Origin: Paenibacillus pasadenensis
GTDB taxonomy: Bacteria > Bacillota > Bacilli > Paenibacillales > Paenibacillaceae
Length of the DNA stretch: 64,000 nt
Direction: 5' to 3'
NCBI RefSeq assembly: GCF_023715725.1
Contig: NZ_JAMBOT010000003.1
Coordinates: 62,001-126,000 of the forward strand
Made by a program: the position numbers and the translations under genes. The notes beneath the pieces were generated by a model. The model searched no databases, had not been told where the DNA came from, and was given only the letters and a program-made list of their open reading frames with translations. Of this stretch, positions 24,839-34,667 are shown in pieces. Positions within the stretch are counted from its first letter, which is position 1. Each line of letters starts with the position of its first letter.

Positions 24839-27800
24839 CTACCAAAGCCATTTTCCGCAAGCTTTGCCAGCCAGCTTGGCCTGGGCGCCGACGGATGGGT
24901 CCAAGTAGTCAGCCAAATTGGGCGCTCGAAGTCCCGTGTTGGCTGGATTGGTAAAATCTATAGTCAGCGGACCGAGATCGGCGCCGCCGATCTCGCCATG
25001 CGAAATGCAATCGTTCTTCCGGGTAATCTGGTATCCGGCCTTTATGCCGACCGGACCTATCGACACTCCTGCGCTGGCTTCCAGAGATAATCCGGTATCG
25101 GCCAAGTCCTGAGCCGGATTCAGATTCAGCTCCAGTCCGCCTCCTGCGCCAACTCCAAGCTCGCCGCATACCGACATGCCCTCGGAGCTCAAGCATATTT
25201 GCGCTCCGCCTCCCACGCCGGCATAAGCGCTTCCTCCGACACAGAACATGCCGCATGGATCACGCAGCTGCACCGGATTGTTGTTAACATACGCGTAAAG
25301 GTTCGCTTGTCCGCTGTCGTAAAGGATCGGGTCGCGCGCAGTCCATCTGCCCGATTGAGGATCGTAATCGCGCAAGCCGAATCGAACAAGCTTTGTTCCC
25401 TCGTCCTCCAGGCCGCCGGCGAAGCCAATCGCCAGCGCGAAGTCGGGGTTGCTGTCGTCCAGCTTGACTCCGTAGCTGTCGTAGGACAGCTTTTTCACCG
25501 CTGCGCCACTGCCGTCGATGACACGCTGCGGCGTCCCGACTCCATCGGTCACCACATAGAATCGTTCTTCGCCTTTATCGATTGCGATAAGCAACCCGTT
25601 CTCATCATATAAATAAATGGCAACAGCGCCGCCGGGCTCCACAACGGCAGTCGGCAGCAGTGGAAACAGCGGATTACCGTACAGGTACCGCGTTTTGCCC
25701 GTTTCGTCCTCGCGCGATACTCTGCGTCCAAGCGCGTCATAGGCGTAGCGGATATTTTGCCCGTCCGCCGTTGCTTGCATCAACTCACCGTGCGAACCGT
25801 AAGTAAATCGATCCTCGCCCCGGGCCGTCAAATATCCTGCAGCGTCGAATTCATACGAATCTCCGCCCGCCGACAGCAGCCGGTCCTGCGCCCCGTAGAG
25901 TGACGCAGCTTGTGCGGCTCCGTTCAGGATGCGGGATGTCCGGTTGCGATTCTCGTCATACCCGTATTCCTCCTTGCGCACGGTTCCGTCCGGCAGCCGC
26001 GTCTCCGCTTCAATCAGCTGGCCGTTTCCGTCATAACGGTACCGTCGTTCTGTCACACCCTCAGGGGCGGTCCCGGTCACACTTGCAAGCAGCCCTCTGG
26101 CGTCGTAGCTGTAACCCAGGCGGAACACCTCGGCTGAGCCGACCCGGTATACCGCTTCCTGGTGGCGCCCGCTTTCGTCATAGACTACATCCACATCCAG
26201 AGCCCCGTCTTGCAACGAGTTGACGCGGCCCCCGGCTCCGTCCCGTTCCAGAGCGAACCCGCCGAATCCGGCTAACATTCCATCTCCGGTCCAACCGAGC
26301 GGAAGCTCATACACCAGCCCCGGAGCAGGAGTAGCACCGGGACTTGGTTCCGGACTGGTGCCGGGACTTGGTTCCGGGCTGACATCGGGACTTGGTCCCG
26401 GACTGACATCCGGACTCGGACCCGGGCTGACATCCGGACTCGGACCCGGGCTGACATCCGGACTCGGACCCGGGCTCACATCCGGACTCGGACCCGGGCT
26501 CACATCCGGACTTGGACCCGGACTGACATCCGGACTCGGACCCGGGCTGACATCCGGACTCGGACCCGGGCTGACATCCGGACTCGGACCCGGGCTCACA
26601 TCGGGACTCGGACCCGGACTGACATCCGGACTCGGACCCGGGCTGACATCCGGACTCGGACCCGGACTGACATCCGGACTCGGACCCGGGCTGACGTCAG
26701 GAGTTGGACTCGCCGTCACCGGAGCCTCGTCTGAACCATCTCCCCCTATGCCCTGCTGCTCTGGAATGGTCAAAAGAATCGACGACAGCCGCGAGGAATT
26801 CTCGTATCCGTATTGGAAGCTTCCATTGACTTCCCCGGACAGCTCCATTCTGGTGATCGACGCCCCATCGTAGAAGAACCGGAGCTTTTGTTTCAGGTCG
26901 CCGCTGCTGCTGACAGCCTCGCTCGCCCGGTCCGTGGAATCGGCATACTTAAACATGCGGGTGATCGCTTCATCCGTCATGGACAGCACACGCCCGCCGA
27001 CGTCATAATCCAGCATTATTCCTCTGCCGCCGGGCAGCTCGATGGACTCCAGTTCTCCGGCTGGGGAGTAGCTGCGTTTCAGCGCTTCGCCACCTTCAGG
27101 CGCAAAACCGGCAACCCTTCCCGCTCCGTCATAGCTCAGCTCATACGCGCTGCTATCCGGCATTGTGATGCCCGTGAGCCTGCCAGACTCGTCGAACGCC
27201 TTTTCATACCGGTTGCCCTCGTCCTGAAGCACCGACACAAAACGGCCTGCGTCATCGTAACTATATTTCTTCGTGCGGCCTTCCGCATCTGTCACTTCCA
27301 CCAGCTTGTCCTCTTCCAGATAAACATAGCTCAACTGCTGGTTTCCTCGGCTTACCGCAGAAAGACGTCCGCGCTCATCGTAGGCAAACAACGCTGGCGC
27401 AAGCCCTTCCTCGCTGATTTCAATGGTGCGTCCGAATTCATCCACCTTGGTGAGCGTCGTTCCGGCCGCTTCCGACGTCTCCGAATATTCGCGCTTGGCA
27501 GGGTCATACCGGAACGTTGTCGCGGAGCCGTTCACCGTTTGAACAGAAACAAATTCCAGCAGCGACATCGGATTGTCGGGATCGGCATACTTTACTTCCC
27601 GCTTCTCCTCAAACACACTGGTCCGCCCACTTGGCGTACGGTACTCGTACCGGGCCAACAGCGGAGCGTCCATGCCGAACCTCGGATCGGGGCCAAACTG
27701 CTTGACTGTCTGCGTTCCGTCGGGATAAACGGTCGTTTGGCTGCCATCCAGCCGCGTTACCGATACGCTCTTGGCCCCGTTCGGATCGGTGTTTTCGCGG

Positions 27801-30800
27801 GTGATGGAACCATTATCCTGACGGGTTACCGCATACATGTACTCTTTGTCGTCCGGCTTCACGTGAACGACCCGGTAGCCACCCTTCACCGGTTCGCGCG
27901 TCAGCGTTTGGCGCTCTCCCTTGGCGTTAACGGCGGCGGTCAGCCAGCCCTCTTCGCTATACTCATAATGGCTGTCGTAACCGCCGGGTCCGGCAAACCG
28001 GGACAGCAGCCCGCTGGCTCCATACGACATCTCATACTTCGCCCCGCCGGGCAACGCGACCGACTCCAGCTCCCCAGCGCTGTCCACCTTCAGAACAGCC
28101 CCTTGTCCGTCCGGCGCCACAATTGCGGTCGGATTGCCGTCCGCGTCCCGCTCAATGGATACTTTGCTGCCGTAACGGTCTGCTATTTCCGTTAACCGGC
28201 CGTTGTCGTCATAGCGGAAGGCATGCACCTTTACCCCGGTCAGGGCGTGAACAGTTTCCAGATGTCTGCCGCTTGCCGGATCGAAGCGATAAATCCATTC
28301 GCCGCTTGGATCGACAGATTCGCTGTCGTCGCGGATTGGCAGCATATCCGGCACCAGCCGATTCAACAATTGAGAATCGAGTGTCATAGACAGGTCGCCG
28401 CCATACTCCAGATAAAGCATGCCTTCGTGGGATACCGCTTCCAGACTGTTCTCCTGCATAACGTATTTAGCCGAATACTCTCTTCCAATGTTCAGGAAGA
28501 CGCCCCCGGGAGTCAGGCGATACAGCTCCGTTTCCTGTTTTCCTATTTCTATAAAATATAAATTGCCAAGCCCGTCGGCAAACAGCGTCGTCGTATTGAA
28601 CTTCGGCTTGTCCGGTAACGACATGCCGTGCGCAACGGGCGAACCGCTGGCGCTGGATTGGGCAACGAGCCGAATTTTGCCGTCAGGAGTGACCTGGCGG
28701 ATACGGCTGCCCTCTGATGTACTATCCATGACGTACAAATAATCGTCCTCGCCCATGGCGAGTGCTGTCACTCCTCCCAGATTGGGCTTGGTCAAGTCGC
28801 CGTTGTCCACTCCGTAATCGAACGTCCTCGCGCCAAGCCGGGCTATCTTGCCGTCATGCCCGACTTTGTACAGAATGGTGTTGGACAGGAAGTACACCGT
28901 TCCGTCGCTTCCAATTTCCATGCCGTCGAGAGAGCCAAGCGAACCCTTCAGCGGGTCCTCTCCATCCTCCAGGTCGGGGAAGCCCCAATTCATGAATTTT
29001 CCCGATCCTATAATCGGTTCCCATACTTCGCTGTCCGGCGCCTTTTTCCATATTCGCGCCCCGACCGTCCAAATATCGTTTGAGCCAAGATACAAGGCTC
29101 CATCGGAACCGACCCGCAAATATCGGATCGTTTCACCGCTTGGCGGACGTTGGGCACTGGCGAACTCGTCCGGCAAACCGCTGATTTCCCGCAGATCACC
29201 GCCCGGCTTCCGCTTCAAAATGGCCGTGCGCGATGAACTAACCTCGCTAATGCGAGCTACGATGTATTCGCTGCCGTCCGGACCAGTGGCTACCGCCATC
29301 GACATTTGCCTCGGGAACCCGATGACGCGGTGCGCCAGCTCGATCTTATAATCGCCGGAGCTTCCTTCCAGCTTGCTGCCATCCCCCAGAAACACGTCCT
29401 GCGACACATTGTCTTTCAAATGTTGCGGAGTCAAGCTCCATCCCGCTATTCCCGCGTCCTGATAAGGGTTTTTCGCTGCGGTCACCACCCCTGTCCAGCT
29501 ACGGGAGGTTGTCACCTGAGCCAGTTCGCGCACGGCGCCAATCTTCACACCGGGTTCTCCGCTCAACTGCCCGAAGCTGCGCGTGAACGCAGTGGAGGAA
29601 CCGTAATATTGCGCCCCGTATTCGTAGGTGATCGTCACCTTATAACTCGTGCGGCCGCCGACCTCCCGCCCGTAAGCATCCTTCCCGTCCCATTGGAAGA
29701 CATGCCGCAAATTCGGCTCCGGCTTGTACGTCCAGACAAGCTGCTGCCCGGCAATTTCGACCGTAAGGTTAACGCTGCGCATCGATTGCGGCAAATTGGC
29801 TGGCGTCAGCGGAATTTCCAGCGTTCTGGCGTCGCTGTAGCCCTCTGTCCGTTTGCTCGTGTAGTGCAAGCTCAGCCCGATCCCCGGCAAAGGAATCTCC
29901 TGGCCGAGGCTCTGATCCTGGCAGCCAATGATAGAGCCTGACTGGAGGCACGGATCATCCTGCTTCGGTCGTTCTTGATTCGGCCCCGCAGTCGGCGGAT
30001 TAATTGCATCTTGCGGCGGTCCATAAGGCCAGTTGCAGTCCCACGGCGTAAAATGTTCCACAGGCGAGCGCCACAAGCTGTCGCCCGGTTCGTACAGGCC
30101 GGCCAGCTTGCGCAGCTCGCCCTCCGTAATGTTCAGCCTCGCTAGCGCCTCGGCTGAGTCCGCCAGACCGTCCCCGTCCGTATCAAGCACTGCCGCGCCG
30201 GCTTGCTCGTCCAGAACGGCAATAACTTTGCCGTTGTCGGAAGGAATCCATGCCGCCTGCTCGCGGTCGTAATATCCGATCGGCACAACTCCGCCCGTAG
30301 GGAATTTCAGGAAGTTGTCTACGTAAAGATACAACGGCTGGTTAAAGCGCACTTCGACGGCTCCCGCTTTGACCGCCTCGTCAGCCGAAAGCTCAACGGC
30401 ATACGTATAACCAACATAAGAAGGCAACTCGCCCGGCATGGCGGCCAGGCCATTTTCGCCAGACGTATATTCCGTCGCTCTGAAATTCATTTCGTCCATT
30501 TTTTTGCGAGTGCCGTCTTCCATAATCATTTCGGCTTCCGTCCCGGCCGGCACAAGCAGAGCGGCCGAACGGATGCCGTCCGCATCGCTCACTTCGCTGC
30601 CTTGCGCCGTCTGGATCCCGCTGTCTGCGCCCAGCTTGATGCGGGTCGCCTTGCTGTCATACGGCTTAAGCACAACGTCCGGCAGCAGAGAAAATTCGCC
30701 GGACACGGGCTCGATCCGCCGCTGCAGCGGCATGAACCCTTCCTTTACATACTCAATTGTCAACGAAGTGCCGCCATTCACAGCCAGGTCCGCCCAGCCA

Positions 30801-32692
30801 TCCGCACGAGTCTCGGAGCGCCCGTACTGCGGCTCTCCCGCCACGCTGACGCTGACCCCGGAAAGCGGCTTGCCGGATTCGTCCAGCGCCTTGCCCCGAA
30901 TGACAGCAGCATGCTCCGGCCGAACCGTTCCCGGCTCTACGCCGGTCTGCACAGGCGAGTCCCCGCTATACAGGAACTCGGTTGATTCCGCAAACGAAGG
31001 CATGCTCCCTTTGGACAGCTCCGGCGCAATGGAGCCAGGGCTGACGGTTGGCGTCGGTGTCGAGGTTGGCTCCACCGTCGGCGCTAACGTTGGCGTAGCG
31101 GTTGGCCCCCCCGTCGGTGTCGCAGTTGGCGTTCCGGTTGGCCCTCCCGTCGGCGTGATGGTAGGCGTCGGCGTTCCGCCCGGCGTTGGCGCCGGAGTGC
31201 CTGTCGCTCCCGGCGTTGGCGACAGTGTCGGAGCGGGAGACGTGCTTGGAGTCGGCGTTGGAAGCTGCGGTCCGCCTCCGCCGGGAATCTCGGGACCTCC
31301 CGGCCCAGCGGAAGGAGCGCTGCCGGTAGGCTCCGGCGCAGATTCGTTCCAATCGAGCCGAATGACTTCGGCGGATGTAGACGTTCCGGCTTGAGCCGAT
31401 TTAACTTTGCTCTTTCCATCGGCAATGCGGCAGCCGCCGCAGCTTTGCGGCTGTTCTGCGCTGCGGTCGAGTTCAGCCAGAACAGAAGGCCAGAGGCCGG
31501 CTTGGTCGTACAAGCCTGGCAGTCCTCCTCCGGCGGCTGCACGAATCTCCTTGTGTTCCATAATCCGGACGTTATACAAGCGCCCCGCCTCCGCGTACGC
31601 TGTCCAATTCCCGTCCTGATCCGTCAATGCATACCAGCTCGTCTCATCCGTAAACGCCAGCAGCAGCCCTTTAGCCGGTCGGCCGTCGGCATATTCCACG
31701 CGCCCTTTGATTGCAGCCGCTTCTCTTGGAGAAATGGCAGCCTTCCGCTTATCCGGGTTAAACCGCCGTACCGATACGGAATGACGGGAAATCTTTGCTC
31801 CCGCTGCCGATACAAGTTCATAATCGCCCACAGGCAGACGCAGCTCCGCCATGCCGCCCGCGCCAGTAACGGCAAAAGCAACCGGTCTCCGCTCTCCCGG
31901 CCGCTGCGCATATACCGCCGTTTTGGCCGCCGGACGCCCCTGCTCGTCCTTCGCTTCTACCCGAACCGGCAGCGGCTTGGCATAGCTCCGCGCACGATTA
32001 AGCAGAGCTGCGGCTTCGGAGCGCAGCATTTTTTTCTCCCCGTCAAAATAACCTCCGGGATAACCAAGCATCAGCCCGGCTGCCGCTGCCGCTTTTACAG
32101 AGGCTGCCGCCCAGCCCGCAAGCCGATGCTCATCCCGGAAAAGCGCAGGCTCCACCCGTTCCGGGCCGAGCAGCCGGTCAAGCATAACCGCCGCCTCCTG
32201 GCGGCTGAGCGAGGCGTCCGGGCGGAATGTGCCGTCCGGATAGCCGGAGGCCAGACCGGCATCCGCCGCTTGCCCGATTTCTCGGCTGTACCATTTGTCG
32301 CCGAGATCGGAGAAATTCGCTTTGGAGGCAGGGCTTCCCTGGTCCACAGCCGAACCTTCCTCCACCTCCGCCAAACGGACGAGCCAAGCCGTCCATTCGG
32401 CGCGGGTTACCGGCCTCGAAAGGAACAGCTCCCCATTTTTATCTCCTTTTAAAATCCCTGCCTTGCTCAGCTCCTCCACGTCTGAGGCCGCCCAGGCCGG
32501 AACCTCTGCCCCGCCATTCGAGGCGGCCGGAGCAACCGGAGCAGCTAGTGCCGCAGCTGTTGACGGCGTTCCCGATAACAGTGCCGCCAACATGCATATA
32601 ATTAGCCAAACGGACATGACCGTTTGGAAGCTCCCTTTTGGATCAGCCGCGCACAGCAGCCCGTCCCTCTTCCCCTTGCCCATACTGCCCAT
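24839..32692 (-). CDS. Giant SLH-anchored surface protein with beta-propeller and YD/RHS repeats
   Basis: The 2617-residue protein has a secretion signal around residues 22-50 and three SLH domains (about 65-112, 125-175, 183-235) that bind pyruvylated wall polymer. Carboxypeptidase-regulatory-like beta domains surround a Pro/Thr-rich linker (about 450-555). Next is an RHS/DUF6531-like domain beginning PGIGLSLHYTSKRTEGYSD (near 930), an NHL-type propeller with repeated DG-x-LYL blocks (about 1130-1400), and YD repeats such as YEYSEEGWLTAAVNAKGE and YSYDDAGRF. A PSPDVSPG stalk (about 1995-2120), more YD repeats and the core RDYDPQSGRWTARDPI with NLYAYVNNNPVQLRDPCG follow. The last 136 residues are Gly-rich with no recognised toxin motif. 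Cell-surface adhesion or contact function is inferred. Confidence 0.92.
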   Translation of the reverse strand: MGSMGKGKRDGLLCAADPKGSFQTVMSVWLIICMLAALLSGTPSTAAALAAPVAPAASNGGAEVPAWAASDVEELSKAGILKGDKNGELFLSRPVTRAEWTAWLVRLAEVEEGSAVDQGSPASKANFSDLGDKWYSREIGQAADAGLASGYPDGTFRPDASLSRQEAAVMLDRLLGPERVEPALFRDEHRLAGWAAASVKAAAAAGLMLGYPGGYFDGEKKMLRSEAAALLNRARSYAKPLPVRVEAKDEQGRPAAKTAVYAQRPGERRPVAFAVTGAGGMAELRLPVGDYELVSAAGAKISRHSVSVRRFNPDKRKAAISPREAAAIKGRVEYADGRPAKGLLLAFTDETSWYALTDQDGNWTAYAEAGRLYNVRIMEHKEIRAAAGGGLPGLYDQAGLWPSVLAELDRSAEQPQSCGGCRIADGKSKVKSAQAGTSTSAEVIRLDWNESAPEPTGSAPSAGPGGPEIPGGGGPQLPTPTPSTSPAPTLSPTPGATGTPAPTPGGTPTPTITPTGGPTGTPTATPTGGPTATPTLAPTVEPTSTPTPTVSPGSIAPELSKGSMPSFAESTEFLYSGDSPVQTGVEPGTVRPEHAAVIRGKALDESGKPLSGVSVSVAGEPQYGRSETRADGWADLAVNGGTSLTIEYVKEGFMPLQRRIEPVSGEFSLLPDVVLKPYDSKATRIKLGADSGIQTAQGSEVSDADGIRSAALLVPAGTEAEMIMEDGTRKKMDEMNFRATEYTSGENGLAAMPGELPSYVGYTYAVELSADEAVKAGAVEVRFNQPLYLYVDNFLKFPTGGVVPIGYYDREQAAWIPSDNGKVIAVLDEQAGAAVLDTDGDGLADSAEALARLNITEGELRKLAGLYEPGDSLWRSPVEHFTPWDCNWPYGPPQDAINPPTAGPNQERPKQDDPCLQSGSIIGCQDQSLGQEIPLPGIGLSLHYTSKRTEGYSDARTLEIPLTPANLPQSMRSVNLTVEIAGQQLVWTYKPEPNLRHVFQWDGKDAYGREVGGRTSYKVTITYEYGAQYYGSSTAFTRSFGQLSGEPGVKIGAVRELAQVTTSRSWTGVVTAAKNPYQDAGIAGWSLTPQHLKDNVSQDVFLGDGSKLEGSSGDYKIELAHRVIGFPRQMSMAVATGPDGSEYIVARISEVSSSRTAILKRKPGGDLREISGLPDEFASAQRPPSGETIRYLRVGSDGALYLGSNDIWTVGARIWKKAPDSEVWEPIIGSGKFMNWGFPDLEDGEDPLKGSLGSLDGMEIGSDGTVYFLSNTILYKVGHDGKIARLGARTFDYGVDNGDLTKPNLGGVTALAMGEDDYLYVMDSTSEGSRIRQVTPDGKIRLVAQSSASGSPVAHGMSLPDKPKFNTTTLFADGLGNLYFIEIGKQETELYRLTPGGVFLNIGREYSAKYVMQENSLEAVSHEGMLYLEYGGDLSMTLDSQLLNRLVPDMLPIRDDSESVDPSGEWIYRFDPASGRHLETVHALTGVKVHAFRYDDNGRLTEIADRYGSKVSIERDADGNPTAIVAPDGQGAVLKVDSAGELESVALPGGAKYEMSYGASGLLSRFAGPGGYDSHYEYSEEGWLTAAVNAKGERQTLTREPVKGGYRVVHVKPDDKEYMYAVTRQDNGSITRENTDPNGAKSVSVTRLDGSQTTVYPDGTQTVKQFGPDPRFGMDAPLLARYEYRTPSGRTSVFEEKREVKYADPDNPMSLLEFVSVQTVNGSATTFRYDPAKREYSETSEAAGTTLTKVDEFGRTIEISEEGLAPALFAYDERGRLSAVSRGNQQLSYVYLEEDKLVEVTDAEGRTKKYSYDDAGRFVSVLQDEGNRYEKAFDESGRLTGITMPDSSAYELSYDGAGRVAGFAPEGGEALKRSYSPAGELESIELPGGRGIMLDYDVGGRVLSMTDEAITRMFKYADSTDRASEAVSSSGDLKQKLRFFYDGASITRMELSGEVNGSFQYGYENSSRLSSILLTIPEQQGIGGDGSDEAPVTASPTPDVSPGPSPDVSPGPSPDVSPGPSPDVSPGPSPDVSPGPSPDVSPGPSPDVSPGPSPDVSPGPSPDVSPGPSPDVSPGPSPDVSPGPSPDVSPGPSPDVSPGPSPDVSPEPSPGTSPEPSPGATPAPGLVYELPLGWTGDGMLAGFGGFALERDGAGGRVNSLQDGALDVDVVYDESGRHQEAVYRVGSAEVFRLGYSYDARGLLASVTGTAPEGVTERRYRYDGNGQLIEAETRLPDGTVRKEEYGYDENRNRTSRILNGAAQAASLYGAQDRLLSAGGDSYEFDAAGYLTARGEDRFTYGSHGELMQATADGQNIRYAYDALGRRVSREDETGKTRYLYGNPLFPLLPTAVVEPGGAVAIYLYDENGLLIAIDKGEERFYVVTDGVGTPQRVIDGSGAAVKKLSYDSYGVKLDDSNPDFALAIGFAGGLEDEGTKLVRFGLRDYDPQSGRWTARDPILYDSGQANLYAYVNNNPVQLRDPCGMFCVGGSAYAGVGGGAQICLSSEGMSVCGELGVGAGGGLELNLNPAQDLADTGLSLEASAGVSIGPVGIKAGYQITRKNDCISHGEIGGADLGPLTIDFTNPANTGLRAPNLADYLDPSVGAQAKLAGKACGKWLW
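26378..26712 (-). repeat. 24-bp tandem repeat, about 14 copies, inside the giant surface gene
   Basis: The unit (for example GGACTCGGACCCGGGCTGAC plus four bases) encodes PSPDVSPG on the minus strand. Copies differ mostly at silent third positions, and flanking copies are degenerate (PEPSPGTS). It forms an extended proline-rich stalk between two YD-repeat blocks. Copy number probably varies among strains. Confidence 0.92.
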
Positions 32693-32838
32693 CCCTGCTT
32701 TCCTATTAGTTACTAAAACTTTCCATAAATTTTAGTATAGTGGGACAAAATTAAAGGCTGTAGAGGGCTATGGCTTCAAATCAATAGGAAACAAGTCCTA
32801 ATCCGCTCAGGACTTTCGCTAAATATCGAAATACAAAT

Positions 32839-32882
32839 AGCCCGCTTCCGCGCATCTTGGAGAAGAAGCGCAGAAGCGGGCT
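32839..32882 (-). terminator. Terminator of the GDSL hydrolase gene
   Basis: AGCCCGCTTC (32839-32848) pairs with GAAGCGGGCT (32873-32882), with an inner GCGC pair, 15 bp after the stop. ATTTGTATTT follows on the minus strand. Confidence 0.75.
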
Positions 32883-32897
32883 GGAACCGCGTTAAGA

Positions 32898-34160
32898 CTA
32901 CGGATTAATAAAGACCGATTTCAGCTTGCCTTTATATTCGACGGAGAAGCCCAGGCCTTCGGCAACCGTGGCGAGAGGCACGTAAGTTTTGCCTTCCTTG
33001 CCAATCTTTTGCATGTAGGCAGGCGAGCTGACCGGCACGGCGATACCGTCTACCGTTACCGTTGGAGATCCGATGCGGACACCGACCGTACGGGTTCCGT
33101 ACTTGATGTTCGCCGTCGATGTTTTGCTGTCCCAAACCGTCTTCGCTCCAACCGCATTCACGATGTCCTGAATCGCGACATAATTGACGTCATTTTTGAG
33201 CACCGGTTTATACGGGGTGTTCAACAGCTTGCCGCCGACGTAAATGTTCATCGGAGCGCCGGCCGCAGGAGCTGCGAGCTCAGTGTACGCTCCCCACAGC
33301 ACTTTGCCAAACACAGCTGCAATTACCGCATACCCGCTCTGGTTCGGGTGGAAATCCCGTTTGGAAACCATATACGTCAGCATGCCTTCGCGGCCTACAA
33401 ACTCCTTAGCCACATGCGCCGCCTCAACCGAGGAGCCTTTGGCTGCATAGGAAGCAGCAAGCGTATCGAGGTTCGCTGTAAATGCCGCTGTCGCCAGATT
33501 CAGCTTGTTATAAAGGTCCTTGCCGCCCAGCACCGGAACGGGCTGGTATTGATCAGCGATTATGATGCGCAGCGCCGGGTTCACGCTCAGCAGCGCGTCA
33601 ACTGAAGCCGTAACGTTTGTGTTGTATTGCGTAAGCAATGCGGCAACCTCTGCTTTCAGCTGGTCTTCCGTCAGCTCAGCAGCCTTCGTCAGCAGCGGTG
33701 AAAAATCGTTGCCGCCAATCGTGATAACAACCGCATCCGCCTCGGCTAGCTCGGCACGCAGCGCTGCTGCCGATGCTCCCAGCACATCCGCGCGCGGATC
33801 GGGCAGATTCTCCTGAATCTCGGCGCCTGTCACGCCTTTTCCAGCCGCTGCCGCTTCGCTGAACACTTTCAGGCCGGATGTTTTAAGTCCGACGATTCCG
33901 TAGTTAGAGAGCGACGTGCGTCCATGCAGCAGCCCTTGCTCGTACAATCTGTCCGCGTAGCCGTATGGCTGCGCCTTGGAATAATCAACTCCCGGCTCAA
34001 AACCCGCCGTAATAGAGTCGCCAAGCGTCACCAGCTTGAACTCATCTGCAGCAGCCTGCGGAGCTGCCGCCACCGCCGCGCCTGATCCGCCCCCCAGTGC
34101 AAGCAGCACCGCGAGTGCCAGGCAAAGCCTGGACGCCCATCCCCTATACGTTTTGTTCAA
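32898..34160 (-). CDS. Secreted SGNH/GDSL hydrolase with C-terminal copper-amine-oxidase-N-like domain
   Basis: The 420-residue exported esterase/lipase-type enzyme has a signal peptide in residues 1-33 (LCLALAVLLALGGGSGAAVAAAP). The SGNH blocks are present: LVTLGDSITAGFEPG with the nucleophilic Ser, the block III GGNDFSPLL, and DFHPNQSGYAVIA with the catalytic Asp-x-His. Residues about 305-420 form a stalk-like domain (NIYVGGKLLNTPYKPVLKND, then YVPLATVAEGLGFSVEYKGK) common in Paenibacillus secreted proteins and probably wall-associated. The start is taken as TTG at 34160, since GGGGAG stands 8 bases upstream and an ATG further up lacks a site and signal. The substrate is unknown. Confidence 0.9.
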   Translation of the reverse strand: MNKTYRGWASRLCLALAVLLALGGGSGAAVAAAPQAAADEFKLVTLGDSITAGFEPGVDYSKAQPYGYADRLYEQGLLHGRTSLSNYGIVGLKTSGLKVFSEAAAAGKGVTGAEIQENLPDPRADVLGASAAALRAELAEADAVVITIGGNDFSPLLTKAAELTEDQLKAEVAALLTQYNTNVTASVDALLSVNPALRIIIADQYQPVPVLGGKDLYNKLNLATAAFTANLDTLAASYAAKGSSVEAAHVAKEFVGREGMLTYMVSKRDFHPNQSGYAVIAAVFGKVLWGAYTELAAPAAGAPMNIYVGGKLLNTPYKPVLKNDVNYVAIQDIVNAVGAKTVWDSKTSTANIKYGTRTVGVRIGSPTVTVDGIAVPVSSPAYMQKIGKEGKTYVPLATVAEGLGFSVEYKGKLKSVFINP

Positions 34161-34238
34161 CTCAACCGCTCCCCTCACCCTATCAATCTCACGAATTATT
34201 CTATCACTCTGTCGAGAGACTGGATAGGCGTTCCAGCA

Positions 34239-34289
34239 CAAAAAAAGAAGCCGCCCGCTTCACGCCGGAGCGCGAGCATAAACGGCTTC
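34239..34289 (-). terminator. Terminator of the small membrane protein gene
   Basis: GAAGCCG (34247-34253) pairs with CGGCTTC (34283-34289). The minus strand continues TTTTTTTG. It lies directly after the stop at 34295. Confidence 0.75.
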
Positions 34290-34294
34290 CCGAT

Positions 34295-34456
34295 TCAGCT
34301 TTTGGCTTTGTTGAACATCATCATAATGCCTCCGGCAAGGAACAGAATAGCGATCAGATAAAAGGCGAACTTCAGCGCGCCGGCGATCAGATCGAACAGG
34401 CCGGATATGCCAAAGAGCAAGCCTACAACGATGAGCAGAACAGCCAAAAATGGCAT
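34295..34456 (-). CDS. 53-residue membrane protein
   Basis: This protein is almost entirely two hydrophobic helices (MPFLAVLLIVVGLLFGISGLF and FAFYLIAILFLAGGIMMMF) joined by DLIAGALK, ending in NKAKS. The hairpin layout is similar in style to DUF1328 stress-induced membrane peptides, though identity is not strong enough to name it. The start at 34456 is decided by AGGAGGG 7 bases upstream. It is a monocistronic gene bounded by its own terminator. Function unknown. Confidence 0.75.
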   Translation of the reverse strand: MPFLAVLLIVVGLLFGISGLFDLIAGALKFAFYLIAILFLAGGIMMMFNKAKS

Positions 34457-34610
34457 TTGAATCCCTCCTATGCGGGACAAAATAGTGTTGATCTTTTATA
34501 CCCCGCATCGCGGCGGCTGACGCTTCCTGCGTCATAGATTCATTGATTAACGGTACTTGTCGATGCGTCTCGCTGACCAAAGTTACCCCATAGCTGCCTG
34601 TGCCGTTACG

Positions 34611-34640
34611 TTGACAGCGCTGCCTTGACTGAAGTATTCT
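34611..34640 (+). promoter_or_regulatory. Promoter of the riboswitch-controlled deaminase
   Basis: TTGACA (34611-34616), an 18-bp spacer and TATTCT (34635-34640). The predicted start, near 34647, lies about 20 bases before the aptamer. Confidence 0.7.
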
Positions 34641-34667
34641 GGTGACACAACCGCATAAATGCGCATC

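Noticed and set aside
24839..25260. C-terminal tip of the giant protein as an Rhs toxin
   Set aside because: No recognised nuclease, deaminase or ADP-ribosyltransferase residues and no small same-strand immunity gene downstream; left as unknown.
26220..26873. Gly-Pro-Ser repeat frame on the plus strand, and the 24-bp array considered as a CRISPR array
   Set aside because: The repeats are contiguous without unique spacers and encode PSPDVSPG in the giant minus-strand gene; the plus-strand frame is a shadow.
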